Positions 1-11,995 of a DNA stretch of 64,000 nt are shown here, in pieces; the first letter of the stretch is position 1, and the number at the start of each line of letters is the position of its first letter. Below the pieces are notes generated by a model. It was not told the DNA's origin, did not search any database, and worked only from the letters and a program-made list of their open reading frames with translations. The stretch is from Mytilus californianus (taxonomy: Eukaryota > Mollusca > Bivalvia > Mytilida > Mytilidae): assembly GCF_021869535.1 (NCBI RefSeq), contig NW_026262593.1, positions 71,202,322-71,266,321 on the forward strand. The letters run 5' to 3'. The position numbers and the translations under genes were made by a program.

Positions 1-17
1 GAAAAGACTTTAAATAT

Positions 18-127
18 TTAAAAACAAAAGGAATTCCATTCAGGGAATCTAAATTCTGCCTCCACAATGTTAACCTGTTGGCCTTCTGACAGCTGTTTGA
101 TGATTTGATTTGTCAACGAAGTCTTCC
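18..127 (-). CDS. Possible terminal exon of an unidentified - strand gene
   Basis: After a possible acceptor ATATTAG, a - strand frame gives 35 codons and TAA at 18-20. The peptide includes TSLTNQIIKQLSEGQQVNIV and ends FRFPEWNSFCF. A second frame from the same acceptor also stays open for 18 codons, which weakens the case. It could be the 3' end of the gene carrying the exon at 7091-7261, but the phases do not join directly, so another exon would be needed. Confidence 0.28.
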
Positions 128-142
128 CTAATATTGCTACCA

Positions 143-1050
143 TATATTGAATAAATGAAAAATAAAAAGAGCGCTTTTTACATGCATTATTATTTGGATT
201 GTTGAATTAGTGTACAAAAATGTGATGTTAATTATGATTATTTCAGGAACTGCTCATGCATACAAATAAATAAAGTATCAAAATTTAAAAAAAAAAAAAT
301 TCTTTTCAAAACTAACGCAATTTTCACAATAATTATGTCTAAATTTTCAATGTTCATGTTTAGCACAAAAAAAAATGTGTAGCTCTAAATTTTAGACCCA
401 CTGATAATTCATGATACTACAGAGAAAGTCAGATATTTTTAAGTTTTCTCAAAAATGAATAAAATTGTATATTGTTCTATTCCCCAAAACAGATTGACAC
501 TTATTATTCTACAAGAGTTGACTGTTTTGGATTAAAAAAGGTTAAATCTTTACAATAGTTTTGGTGATGTATATTTATTGGTAACGTGAAATTTGGGAGG
601 GGATAGGAAACTTGCATTTTAGATTTTGATAGCATTATTTTTTTGGCGACATTTCCTGAAATAATTTTCTAATTGAAATGTTTTGTCCATTTATCCAACA
701 ATTGTAATAATATAAGTACAAGCAAACTGTTTCTTTTACCATCACAGAAATAGGTTGACATATATATGTATGCAATCCTGTGAAAATAAGTGTAATTGAA
801 TAATTTGAACTTGATAATTTTTTGTCAATTTTGTATAAGGATATTGCATATTTTCTTTTGAATTTAAGAATACAGGCTTGGTATATCTCTTTTTATTTTG
901 TGAACCATTAGCTGGTAGTAAACGGAATTCAATGATAAGTTCCTTACAAAAATAGGTGCATTTCTTACTAAGCAACACGAATACAAAAAACAAACTTGAT
1001 TTTATTTTAGACCCTCGATTTAACCACAGAAATTTAAGTTTCCGATTTTT
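143..1050. other. AT-rich, no gene seen
   Basis: A poly-A-rich, low-complexity stretch. The 108-codon frame at 742-1068 on the - strand is Phe/Lys/Leu-rich with no domain and is treated as chance. Confidence 0.4.
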
Positions 1051-1051
1051 A

Positions 1052-1260
1052 TTAAAGCTAAAGTACATCTGATCATACCGACAATTATGGTTTATTACGT
1101 ACAGACATATCCGCGATTAAAGATAAAAGACTACCCTTATTGTCCTATCTTGTGGTCAGGACGTGAAATCTGAGCTGACAGGAACAACAAATTTACCATT
1201 TTTCGATCAGATCTTTTTGTACAGACCTATTAAATTTCATAACTTTTGTTAGTGTAGATA
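1052..1260 (+). repeat. Dispersed repeat, copy 1 of a local pair
   Basis: About 210 bp beginning ATTAAAGCTAAAGTACATCT and containing TTTATTACGTACAGACATAT and GGTCAGGACGTGAAATCTGA. A near-identical copy follows at 1602-1815 in the same orientation. Confidence 0.8.
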
Positions 1261-1601
1261 TTAAATTTAACATTGAATTAGATAAATAGAAACTTTAAAT
1301 AACAAAAATTATCAGGAAGGCAAGATCCACAAACAAGCCAAATTTTGCCGATATTAAGTTAGTAGACTGTCACTCTTCATAGGAGTGATTGTCCTTAAAT
1401 GAGGATTTTTTTTACTGTTTTGAGCAAAAACTAAAGAAGAGAGAGAGAGAAATTAAACAGACAGATGATCAGCAATACAAGATCAACAAAAAAGAGATTT
1501 TTGTCATGAATTCTATTCTTGTCTACAATGTTGGATAGAGTCCATTGTTGATTATGCACATAGACCAGGTGAGCGACACAGGCTCTTTAGAGCCTCTAGT
1601 T

Positions 1602-1815
1602 ATTAAAGCTAAAGTACATCTGATCACAAGAACAATTATGGTTTATTACGTACAGACATATCCGCGATTAAAGATAAAAGACTATACCCTTTATTGTCCT
1701 ATCTTTGGTTGTGGTCAGGACGTGAAATCTGAGCTCAGGAACAAAAAAATTACCATTTTTCAATCAGATAATTTTGTACAGACCTATTAAATTTCGTTAC
1801 TTTTGTTAGTGTAGA
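1602..1815 (+). repeat. Dispersed repeat, copy 2 of a local pair
   Basis: Same sequence as 1052-1260 with scattered differences and a few small indels. It is preceded by GAGCGACACAGGCTCTTTAG, which resembles the start of a common bivalve repeat. The pair is direct, with starts about 550 bp apart. Confidence 0.8.
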
Positions 1816-2434
1816 TATAGATTTTAAGAATGAAATAAAACTATAACTTTTTTCTGGGTATTTAAGTACGGGTCTTTGGGTATTGTTATACCTGTTTCAG
1901 ATAACCTTGGGAATTTAGGCCTTTTATGTATTGTTATCAGACCAACTTGGTGTTGTTGAGAATTAGGCCTTTTGTGTTCCATTATCTTTTTTTACTTCAG
2001 AAAGGTCATTGACCTCACAGGAATACTTCACTGGGCTTTGTTTTTCAAGCAACATCTTCAGTGTTAGAATTAAAAAGTGAAAAATATTGCATGACATAGC
2101 AATTTTATTGTGATAAAGGGTATGTAATATATTTTCTGAATAGTATACAGAATAATGGAGGAATCCAAATGTTAAGGTACCTTGATAATTGAACAAACAA
2201 TTTATTTCAAACACTGGTAGATAAGCTAAGGTTAGCTCTCCTGGGTTTCAATATTGGTAGCAGACCCACAGGTTGAAATTTTGAGTTTTTTTCACATTGT
2301 AAAAAAGGAGGGAGATTGAGGGTACCAAAAAAATAACGTAAGTGAAAAAAAAGAAAGAATATGGTTAAGGGTTAACTTTAGGAAATGATAATCAATTATG
2401 GGTTTCCTGACTTAATGTATGCAGAAAACATCCT

Positions 2435-2690
2435 AACTAATGTCATGTTAGAGTTGTCTTTCCTTGATAAATGGGTAAGGGAGATAACTGACTTAACTTA
2501 ATTGTCATTTTATTGTTGTCTGTCCTTGGTGTAAAGATAAGAGTTAACTGACTAACTATAATTGTCATTTTAGAGTTGCCTTTTCTGGGGATATGGGTAA
2601 GGGAGATAGTTGACTTAACTATTTTCATTTAAGAGTTGTCTTTCATAGGTAAATGGAAGAGGAGGATAACTGGCTGAAAATTGTCAATAT
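2435..2690. repeat. Short tandem array, about 61-65 bp period
   Basis: About four diverged units with AGAGTTGTCTTTCCT, GGGTAAGGGAGATA and TTGTCATTTTA recur between these positions. The - strand frame here (2443-2628) is a product of the array. Confidence 0.65.
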
Positions 2691-2699
2691 GATGTTGTT

Positions 2700-4020
2700 T
2701 TCCTTTGTTTAGTTAGTGATACCACACACATGACTGTTTCATGTTCTAGAGTTATCTCCCTTTAGTAACCAAGAAAACAGGACAGAACATAATCCTACAA
2801 GCTTTTTATTCAGTATTTGCCTCATTTGAATGACTTTGAAAAGTAGAGATAATATTTATTATCACTATTTTGTATATTTTTTCCTTAAAAAATTTTTTTA
2901 TGATAATTTTTCATATCAAGCTACTCACTTGAGATAGAAAATTATTGTCAGAAACAAAGGGCGTAGTTGTAAACATCAACGACATCATAGGCAAAATAGC
3001 GATTAACAGATTGTCAATGGCCTTTCAAACTTGAGGATGTTTCTCGGCCACATCTAATCTCAGGGTTGTCGCCCTTCAATGAGATTGTAGCTGAGAAAAG
3101 ACACTCTCTCGTTTGAAAAACTATAGATATTCTATAAATCATACAGATATCTTTTTATTTGTTAAGGTTATTGGGTTTTTTGCCTTTTTAGAGTAGGGCT
3201 ATTATGTTTTCTGGTCCGTGCATCTGTCTGTCTGTTTGACATCCCTCCCATATAAAGGCTAAAAGTTTTGGGTTATTTTAGTTTTCCATGAAGTTGTGAT
3301 GACTTAGTGGCATATGTTCATTTTGATGAGAACTTGTTTAAATACATGACAAAGTTTTGACCTAGATTTCACAGTTCATTGAACATTTAAAATATGATAG
3401 TGGGAGTTGGAGTCAGGCATGGCATCCTTATGGACACGTATTCTTCTTTAAAAACATTTTACCTTAGCTATCTACGTAACATGTCCTGTTTAATTGAATA
3501 TTAGTAATCATGCTACAATTCATTGTATTATATTTCGTAGAACTAATATACTAAAATATATTTCGTAGAACTAATATACTAAAATATCCTTGCATGCTTA
3601 AGGAGTGGCAGGATCTTTTGAACAAGAAATTTGTAGTATTAAATCTATTGTGATGCCGAAATGTGTAAATCATATCGTAAATCGTCGATCGTCAATTTGT
3701 TGTGTTATATATATCAACCTAAATAAATATCGCCAATCCTTTAGACTTATTGATTTGAATAGGATCATTTAAAGCTACAAACAGGTTGAAATATTGTCAT
3801 CCGGTGCAGGTTTTAGGATAATTGGCTTTTTGCAGATATAAGTGGAGGTTGACTTTGATATATAATCAGGGTAGATTATTTATATAAATAAAAAAAGATG
3901 TGTTTTGTTTGTTTGTTGTTCTAAATATCATATCATTTTTAAAATCAGGCATGTCAAATTTTATTTTCCCATTTTTTTTGTGTGTGCAAGGTTTACTTTG
4001 AATTAAGAAGTATGAATCAT
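2700..4020. other. No gene; includes a diverged dispersed element
   Basis: AT-rich DNA. From about 3178 to 3440 it contains a decayed copy of the family that reads GGGGCATTATGTTTCTGGTC, then CTGTCTGTC, and ends in GGACACGTATTCTTC (better copy at 20425-20715). A tandem doublet of TATTTCGTAGAACTAATATA occurs near 3533-3590. Confidence 0.45.
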
Positions 4021-4165
4021 AAGATTAATTGATTGATTGTTAAAGTGTTGAATACATCTAGTTGTTGGCTAAATTATTATGGTGGCTGCTGCTTGTATGG
4101 TGGAGGAAGCTGGTCAGTACACAGAAAGAACCACTGACCTTCAGCAGAAAAACTTGCAATCCTGG
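4021..4165 (-). repeat. Degenerate tRNA-derived SINE fragment
   Basis: It begins with the reverse of the AATC tail (ATTGATTGATTG) and has GGTGGAGGAAGCTGG and CCACTGACCTTCAGCAG, landmarks of the SINE family found better preserved at 18001-18237 and 25518-25773. Confidence 0.6.
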
Positions 4166-4757
4166 TCATTTTAAGTAGATTAATGCACTTCGTTGCCACA
4201 ACAAAATTATCTGACAGTACATTGTACAGAGAAAATAGCATCATTCATATAAAACCCCAACAGAAAAGGATGTATTAATAGCTCTGATTTCTTCTTTATT
4301 CATATCCTCTTTTCTTTTCTTTCTTTTATGTTGTTACAACATTTCAAACAATGAAATCTTACATTATTGTTTACACCAACATGTGTCTTTAATCTGGCAT
4401 TAAATGTAATTGGATTATCCTTGGCGTTTATCATGTTTTTCCTTAATTTGAGATCAAATTACTCAAAGAACTTCTTCTAAATTATTAAAATCTATCATTT
4501 TGCATTAACCATTATAAATATACTGGATATATTAGATACACATTTTTATCTTAATATAAGGTCAACCGGCTCAAAGACACCCGCACCCCCTCTTCCTAAA
4601 TTATTGAAATCTATCATTTTGCATAATATGCATCATTATAGATTGGTGTATTTTAATTATTGTGTAAATCAGATACACCCATTCAGGGTTCGTCCTTATA
4701 GATGTATCTTAAATATACATTATATATAATATATGCACATCTTTTAAAACTAGTTAG

Positions 4758-5157
4758 TTTTAAGGGACTTATCATTTTTTACCTGGGAGGGGGCTGGTCA
4801 TTTTGAAATCAAACATAAAATTTTCTTGATCCCCCATAATATTTCACTATTTTTATTTTATCCCCCCACCCTTAAAAACATTTTTAAAAAATGTGATCCC
4901 CCTCTATTAATTAAACATGCCAAAATTTTTACATGCAAAACACTTACCTTTGACACACATGATATGTAGGATATACTTGAAGATTCAAAAGTTCACAAAT
5001 GTTTCATTAGAGATGAAATTGATCCCCCACTTTGAATTTATAAAAAAAATTGAACCCCCTTTTCCACTTACAGAAAAAAACTTGATCCACCCTACATTTT
5101 GACCAGCCCCCCTCCCCCACCCCCCTCCCAGGTAAAAAATTATATAAGTCCCTTAAA
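4758..5157. mobile_element. TTAA-flanked fold-back element
   Basis: About 390 bp flanked by TTAA on both sides (4760-4763, 5153-5156). The inverted ends read GGGACTTATCATTTTTTACC on the left and the reverse complement of GGTAAAAAATTATATAAGTC on the right, then GGGAGGGGGCTGGTCA. The TTAA flanks are a piggyBac-type target mark. No transposase frame is present. Confidence 0.7.
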
Positions 5158-7080
5158 GACATCCACATTGGTCAAATATTTCAAAAAAATTATAACGATA
5201 TTTAACTATACAATATAATCAAATTAATTGGTAAGTAAATACTTTTGTAAAGAAAATTCTCAAAGAAAAAGAAGATTTAAAGTCCAGTCTAATTGGGTTA
5301 ATTATTTGATCCATTTTTGTAAAGGGCTGTGTCAATTTACTCAGCATGAAGTGTAAAACATTGTCAATATTTGGACATCAATATTGTAGTGTCAGCAGTC
5401 TGTTAAAGATAATCCATCGATTTGGTATGTTGTCACACATCCCCAGGCCATTTTAAAGATTAGCTTCTAGTCAAGTACAGCTTTTAGCTAACCACAAATG
5501 TTTACATAGTGTATTTAAGGATTTAATGTGGACAAGATATATATGACCTTGAACCCTTTGAGTTTAGTGCATTAAGGGTTAGCTTTATTGTCGGAAGAGG
5601 ATAATAATAAAAGTTCATTTTACAAATTTGTAAGTAGATAAAGTAAAAGTTCATTGTCTCCCCTTAGTTTTCTTTCTGATGATGAAGTTCTTTTTCACAC
5701 TATTCTTGCAGCTAATGTTCTTTTTTTTGGGGGGGGGGGGGGGGGGAATGATGGGTGCTTATTATTTGTGAAGTTCTATGCTTAGAAAAAAAAATTTTTT
5801 TTTGAAAATTTAATGAATATAAATGTGAAAATTTTGAATTTTGAAAATATTAGTTGTAAAATTTATTTGTATCACCTTTTTCGGTTATCATGAATTTTGG
5901 TTTGTTTCTGACATTCAGGGGCACAAAATTTTAAATAAAATGACTTGTCCTTCAGTTATGACCTTGCTTTTATATTACAGAAAAAACATTTTGATAACTT
6001 TATGATGAGAGGGATAAAAAAAAAAATTAACTTACTTTCTATATTAATTGCATAGATTTTCTTGTGAGAATATTTGTGAAATATCCACACACCCCATTGC
6101 ATGCATACGAATCTACTTTATAAAGACATTTTCAATTGAGCTACAAAGTGGGACGATTCAATGCTTGAAACTACAATTGTTAATTCGATATAACATGCAA
6201 GGATTATTATTTTACACAAAGGACAAAATATTGATTTACTTGACAGGGAAGAACATTTTTATTTTCGTTACGTAATTTATTTAAAGAAAATCTGGTGAAC
6301 AGACTGAGTCGTGTTGACATTGACAGCAACTTTTGAAACCTTATACGCTGAATAAACCTCTCACGTCTCAAAAGAACATTCAAATTAAACAAAGATAGTT
6401 CCTTTAGTCTGAAGTTAAATCATGGTTAGCAAAAAGCTTGAAAATAGTAGTCGTTTTTTTTTTTTAACTTTCGATTTCATCATAAATCTGAAAATGCGTA
6501 TTTTGTGGTGTATTAGGCAGTTGTTTAAAAACTGGTTTTACCTGACCCTTTTGTAACGTAACACTGTAAGTCAGCATTGTTAAGAAAGGCGCTGCAAGGT
6601 AGGTAAAATATTTTTTTTCTACAATGACAATTTTTTTTCTTAATTTAACTTGTCAGTGTGTTCAATTTGGTTAAATATAGATATAAATTTCTCGTCAAAA
6701 TAAAAAAAAGGTTTTATTTTGAAGTATGGGTAAGAAGAATGCGTGTTGAAGACCGTACTGTGACCTATAATGGTTTACTTTTATAAATTTTGACTTGGAT
6801 GGAGAGTTGTCTCATTGGCACTCATACCACATCTTCTTATATCTATAAACATTATTTTGATTTATTTCCCTTAGAGGATAGCAGGTTTAGCAATGTGATG
6901 TGGGGTCAAATACATAACAACTAATTAGGTCAAAAGGAATATTATGAAAGCAAAATGTCTGAGCCGGGTTTTTTTATAGCGTTGTGAAACCTTTTTGTTC
7001 CATCCATGTGAATTTATATTTAATGAGTAGTTTTCCTTCTTAAAGTCTGCAATTTATTTTCAGCTGTTTATAGCATTGGA
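5158..7080. other. No gene; AT-rich with one G run and one dispersed repeat
   Basis: It holds an 18-base G run (5729-5746) and a copy of the GTCTCATTGGCA..CATACCACATCTTC repeat family at about 6740-6848. Small frames at 6048 and 6207 show nothing recognisable. Confidence 0.4.
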
Positions 7081-7090
7081 AAGTCCTCAC

Positions 7091-7261
7091 TGTAACAGCT
7101 CCGATTTATCAATCATGACCATTTTGACAGCTAAAGCAGATTCTTTATTGATTCTCTCAGAAAACCCATTGAAGATATTACATGCATTGTTTAAGAAACA
7201 TTTGTATTGAGGGGGAATATGTCTCTGTTGATCAGCCTGGAGATTCCAGGAAATTATGTTA
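7091..7261 (-). CDS. Candidate internal exon of an unidentified - strand gene
   Basis: On the - strand a tract of 13 T residues then CAG (acceptor) is followed by 171 bp of open frame and a GTGAGG donor. The phase is 2 on both sides, so the exon is symmetric. The peptide includes ISWNLQADQQRHIPPQYKCF and FNGFSERINKESALAVKMV, which has a balanced, globular-looking composition unlike the Phe/Ile/Lys-rich chance frames nearby. I do not recognise the family. Flanking exons were not found with confidence. Confidence 0.48.
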
Positions 7262-7526
7262 CTGAAAAAAAAAAACGGAATAAAGGAAGACTGATATGGA
7301 AAACCAGTTGAATTAATTAATAATTTTCTTGGGTCTGGAAATTCCATGACAGATTTACTCTTAATCATTTTTGAGATACTATTTCTTGTCTAATATTTTT
7401 ATTAGATCTTGAATGAAATGAATTGTCATTTTGGATCTCTGATAGTTCAAGGTCAAAAATATAAAGGATATGCAATGTTACTGGTGGATGATTAAATGAG
7501 ATGAAATTTGAAATTCAATGTTAAAT

Positions 7527-7660
7527 GAAATTGAGAATGGAAATGTGTCAAAGAGACAGCAACCCGACCAAAGAGCAAAAAAAAGCCCAAGGCCACCAAT
7601 GGGTCTTCAACACACCGAGAAAATCCGGCACCCGGAGGCGGGCTTCAGAATGGTGCATGA
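7527..7660 (+). repeat. Dispersed repeat (GAGAATGGAAATG family), short copy
   Basis: It contains ATTGAGAATGGAAATG, GTCAAAGAGACAGCAACCCG and GGGTCTTCAACACACCGAG. A longer copy lies 225 bp away at 7885-8225, and an inverted one at 41868-42172. Confidence 0.8.
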
Positions 7661-7884
7661 TGTTATTATTATACCCTAACTCTTCCTCTATAAAGCTATA
7701 ATTGTGCCATCACTAATTTTTATCATTTTCACATTTTCCGTCAGCAAACCAATTGCCTCATGGTGCACACTACTGTATGCATTTATATCCCTTCTCCAAC
7801 ATCGCTAATCAGAATTTGAAGAAAGTTTCTCAGAATCTTCACCATTAACCTATTTTGTTTTTGGGGGTTAAAAATGCGTTACCA

Positions 7885-8225
7885 AATAAAATTGAGAATG
7901 GAAATGGGGAATGTGTCAAAGAGACAACAACCCGACCATAGAACAGACAACAGCAGAAGGTCACCAACAGGTCTTCAATGCAGCGAGAAATTCCCGCACC
8001 CGGAGGCGTCCTTCAGCTGGCCCCTAAACAAATATATATACTTAAGTTCAGTGATAATGAACGCCATACTAAACTCCAAATTGTATACAAGAAACTAAAA
8101 TTAAAAATAATACAAGACTGACAAAGTCTAGAGGCTCCTGACTTGGGACAGGCGCAAAAATGCGGCGGGGTTAAACATGTTTATGAGATCTCAACCCTCC
8201 CCCTATACCTCTAGCCAAAGCATGG
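7885..8225 (+). repeat. Dispersed repeat (GAGAATGGAAATG family), long copy
   Basis: About 340 bp, from ATTGAGAATGGAAATG to GGTTAAACATGTTTATGAG and CTCTAGCCAA. The whole length recurs inverted at 41868-42172. A similar right end (CAGGCTCCTGACTTGGGACA) also occurs within 47140-47480. The 74-codon frame at 7874-8098 belongs to this repeat. Confidence 0.85.
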
Positions 8226-10080
8226 ACTTTGCAAGTGACAGGTGTATAATTTTATATCCTCTTGTACACCTATGTGACTGAGGTTTAATAATAAAGTATT
8301 GTCTATTGTCTATAATTTTCCTTGCAGTACCTCTAGTTACTGTCATATCATATAACCTGAATATAATTTTATACCTTGCAATCATAAACTCATAGTATTT
8401 ATATTATATAACCTGTTTTTCATCTGAATATGCATGCAATATTTTTCCATGTTAAAGGGTAATTATCAAATGAGAGTGTATAAGTGGGCACATATACAAT
8501 GCAAATTTAATCTAAGTTGGTCTTTTAAGCCAGACAATGAATTCTCAATGGTATTTTTAAGTGCAGTGTAATTATGCATTTGGGATAGAATATCTAAAAA
8601 GTATAAACCATTAACTATGTTCAAAGAAAAATTTTCAATACTGCATTAATAATTACAGAATTTGTCATCAGATTATGTCTTTATTATTTATATAATATAC
8701 ATTATACATGTTACATCACAAATTACATCAGCCTAATCTTACCAATGAATTCTCAAGGGAGACAACTCAATGTGCATATGTAACTGGATTAATGAATATC
8801 CTACACCCACAGGAACCAGTTAATGCATATAGCTGTCAGAAATTGATGATGTTTACTTATCAATAATAATACCCAGCATGATTGTCTTAGGAATGTGTGT
8901 TACAAAGAGAGTAAGGCCAACATCATCTATCTTCTCTGTTTTTTTTTCTCTTATGTAGTAGATAGAAATTCACACATCGCTGATTATTTTGCAAAATTAT
9001 TACTTTTTCAAACATTTTGTTTTCCACTTATCTTAAAATAGAATAGAGTTAAGTAAGATTAGGGAGTGTGGAAATCATTACCATTGTGATATATTTTTTT
9101 CAATTGCTTTGACAATTGCCAATTGCTCATGTGCAAATACTGCATATTTTTTATTGCAAACTGCATGCTAAGCAGGCAAGGATCCAGCCATTTTGAAAAA
9201 AAAGGGTGGGGGGGGGGGGGGGGGGGGGGTTCCAACCATTTATCCCCATACAAAAGCATTAGTTGTCAAACAAAAAGGGGGTTCCAAACCCTGGAACCCC
9301 CCACCCCCTTCCCTGCCCCTGGATCTGCCACTGCTAAGATGTTTGTGGAACTGCAATTGATTTTTTACAATTCAAACTAATAAAAAATAATTGGAAAAAT
9401 TCAGTCTCTTAGCAGCCTTTGTTATACAAGTAAAAATTAAGGAAACAAATTTAACAAATTTTCAACAACTGTCATACAAGTAGGAAGTTTTGCTAGCTTT
9501 AAAACCAGTTTTAACCCACCAATTTCTTTGGAAAATGCCTGTACCAAGTCAGGAATATTGACAATTGTTTTCCATTCGTTCCTTTGGTTGATATAGTTTG
9601 ATTGTTTCACTTTTTATGGACTTCCCTCCTTTTGAATTTACTTTGGAGTTCTTTATATTTAAGAATACTCTTTTGCGTCAAATTAACATTACATAAATTT
9701 GATAAATTAGCAAATTAACTGAAATGAATTCAGAAAAAATTGACCACCAAGTTGAAGTAGAGTTTAAGTGTTTAAACAAACAAATTTTCTAGGCCAAATC
9801 TAGTATTAGATAAGATTTACTGAAGTGGATGATATGGAATTATTATTAAATTCCTCCAGAAATAAGATGCTTTTGAAATGTTAAATCATAACTAATAATC
9901 TGCTAATGGGCCACGACCTTTTGAAGTGAGGTCAAACAAGAAAACTCACTCATTGCTAATGATTAGGTTACATGATACAATCATGATCATAGTTTGTAGT
10001 ATATACAATAACTTATATATGGCCTAAGGGACTTTTGTTGATTAACACAGTACAAGATGAAAATGTTTTCATGTTAAAAC
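8226..10080. other. No gene; AT-rich with a G/C-run element
   Basis: Mostly featureless. Around 9170-9335 sits a small element with a 22-base G run (9208-9229), GGTTCCAACC and GGAACCCCCC. It is of the same type as the one inserted in the SINE at 11331-11750. Confidence 0.45.
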
Positions 10081-10124
10081 CACTGATTAACACATATATA
10101 TATGTAAAGGTAAGAACTATATCA

Positions 10125-10905
10125 TTTCTCTGTTTTGTAGAATTTTGTTTGTAAATATTTGTCAGTTTCATAAATACCGATAATTTCTTAGGATTTAACC
10201 CTACTTCAGCAGCATGTATTGTTTACAAATTATGACATAAAGGTCAGTTTTTTTTTAATGTCTTATAAATACAGAGAATTTAAGATGAAGATGGATTATA
10301 TTTCTTAAAAAGTATTTAAGCCTTTACTTAAATTCAGGCTGCATGTATTGTTTACAAATGTTTACAAATTAAGACAAAAAGGTAAGTTTTTGAGCAAAGA
10401 CAGTCATAGAATAAATATTTGTTTTTCAGAGTGTCTCATTAAAATACCGATAATTTAAGATGAAGATGGATTACATGTCTTAAAGATTTAAGCTTTTACT
10501 TCAGGCTGCATGCTTTGTTTACAAATTAAGACAAAGTACATTTTTTGAACAGACAGTCATAGAATAAATATTTTATTTATAATGTCTTATAAATACCGAT
10601 AATTTATGATGAAGATGGATTATATTGTCTTAAAGATTTAAGCTTTTACTTCAGGCTGCATGTATTGTTTACAAATTAAGACAATGTACATATTTCGAAC
10701 TAACAGTCATAGAATATATATTTGTTTTTTAGTGTAAATAAATAGCGATAATTTTAGATGGAGATGGATAATATGTCTTAAGGATTTAAGCCCTACTTGA
10801 GGGTGCATTGTATTGTTTACAAATTAAGACAAGGTGATAGTTTATTGCAAGGACAGTCATAGAATAAATATTTGTTTTTCAGTGTCTTCAGGGAAATGTT
10901 TTAAA
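10125..10905. repeat. Diverged tandem array, about 130-167 bp units
   Basis: Five or six units share AAATACCGATAATTT, AAGATGAAGATGGATTATA, GATTTAAGC and TGTATTGTTTACAAATTAAG. TGTATTGTTTACAAA or its variant recurs near 10215, 10344, 10511, 10661 and 10809. No element ends were recognised. Confidence 0.75.
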
Positions 10906-11194
10906 CTATTTGACATTTATGTATCATGTTTTGTTCCAAAAATTAGCATGTAAATAGAATTGCTTTAATTAGTTTTCCCCAAATATTCAGGAGGAAGCAC
11001 ATCTCCTCACTGGGTGGTCTTGCAGAAGTTATTGCAATTATTTAAGCTTCATATAAATATGCTGTCTGTCATATTTGTATGTTTTTGTTTATAGGTTTGT
11101 TATATTATATTATATATACAGTCAGCACCACCATCCTCTCATTTCATTTGGTTTCAAGTCTGGGCATTTTATAAGGTATCAGATTTGCTCATTG

Positions 11195-11300
11195 ATGAAG
11201 GCCGTACAGTTACCTATAGTTGCTGTAGCCTCCTTGTCATTTGGACTCTGATAAATAGATGTCTCGTTGGCAATCATACCACATTTCTTTATTTTTATAT
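11195..11300 (-). repeat. Dispersed repeat (GTGGTATGATTGCCAATGAG family)
   Basis: Reads GAAGGCCGTACAGTTACCTA, then TCTCGTTGGCAATCATACCA. The family recurs at about 6740, 13866, 14105, 40858, 43228 and 47140 in both orientations. Confidence 0.75.
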
Positions 11301-11330
11301 TGATCATGAATCAACCATCCATAGTAACCT

Positions 11331-11750
11331 GGGGCTTTGGTGGCTGAGTGGTCTATAGGTAGCTAGTGTCACTAGCCGTCAGCACTGAGGTTGTGAGTTC
11401 GAATCCAACAGTGGCAGTTCCGTGGGGGGCTTCTAGGGGTTGGAACCCTCCTTTTTTTTTGATGATCAATGCTTTTGAATGGGGACATATGGTTAGAACC
11501 CCCCCCCCCCCCCCCCCCCCCCCTTTATCCTGGGTTGGAACCCCCTTTTAAAAATGGGTGGATCTCCCCTGTCCTGCTCATGGCAGGTGCTGAGTCGGAC
11601 TCCTATACTCCAATCTCAATTGACTAGGATTGTCAGTTTTCCTACTGAAGGTCGGTGGTTCTGAGACTCCAGGCACTGCAGCTTCCTCCACCAATACAAA
11701 CTGCCACAAAACATCTGAAAGTGGCGTTAAACACAAATCAATCAATCAAT
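11331..11750 (+). mobile_element. tRNA-derived SINE split by a second insertion
   Basis: It starts GGGGCTTTGGTGGCTGAGTG (A-box-like), has GGTTGTGAGTTCGAATCC (B box) and ends in ATCAATCAATC. Flanking duplications ATCCATAGTAAC (11317-11328) and ATCCATAGCAAC (11749-11760) support retroposition. Its middle is interrupted by a G/C-run element at about 11412-11572. Confidence 0.88.
11412..11572. mobile_element. G/C-run element nested in the SINE
   Basis: About 160 bp with TTGGAACCCTCC, a 25-base C run (11499-11523), GGTTGGAACCCCC and GGTGGATCTCCCC. It separates SINE parts that are contiguous in other copies. Related pieces occur near 9170-9335 and 14940-15005. Confidence 0.6.
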
Positions 11751-11995
11751 CCATAGCAACTAAAATTTACTAGTAAACCCCCTCTCTAACCATCCTTTTC
11801 TTGTTATTTTTTGTGTGGGAAAAAAGATGAGTAAAGTCTTCAAGGACACAGTGTTAATTGATGTACTGCTTTTATCATCAACAACTGTTTAGGCTATAAT
11901 ACTTTTATTTCTAAGGTAAACAGATTTTATCTTTCATCAGAATTTTTGTTATTTAGATATTTTACCACTTTGATATGTTAAGTCAGGGATGAAGC

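Noticed and set aside
7874..8098. 74-codon frame with SPTGLQCSEKFPHPEAS
   Set aside because: It is part of a dispersed repeat, also present inverted at 41868-42172.
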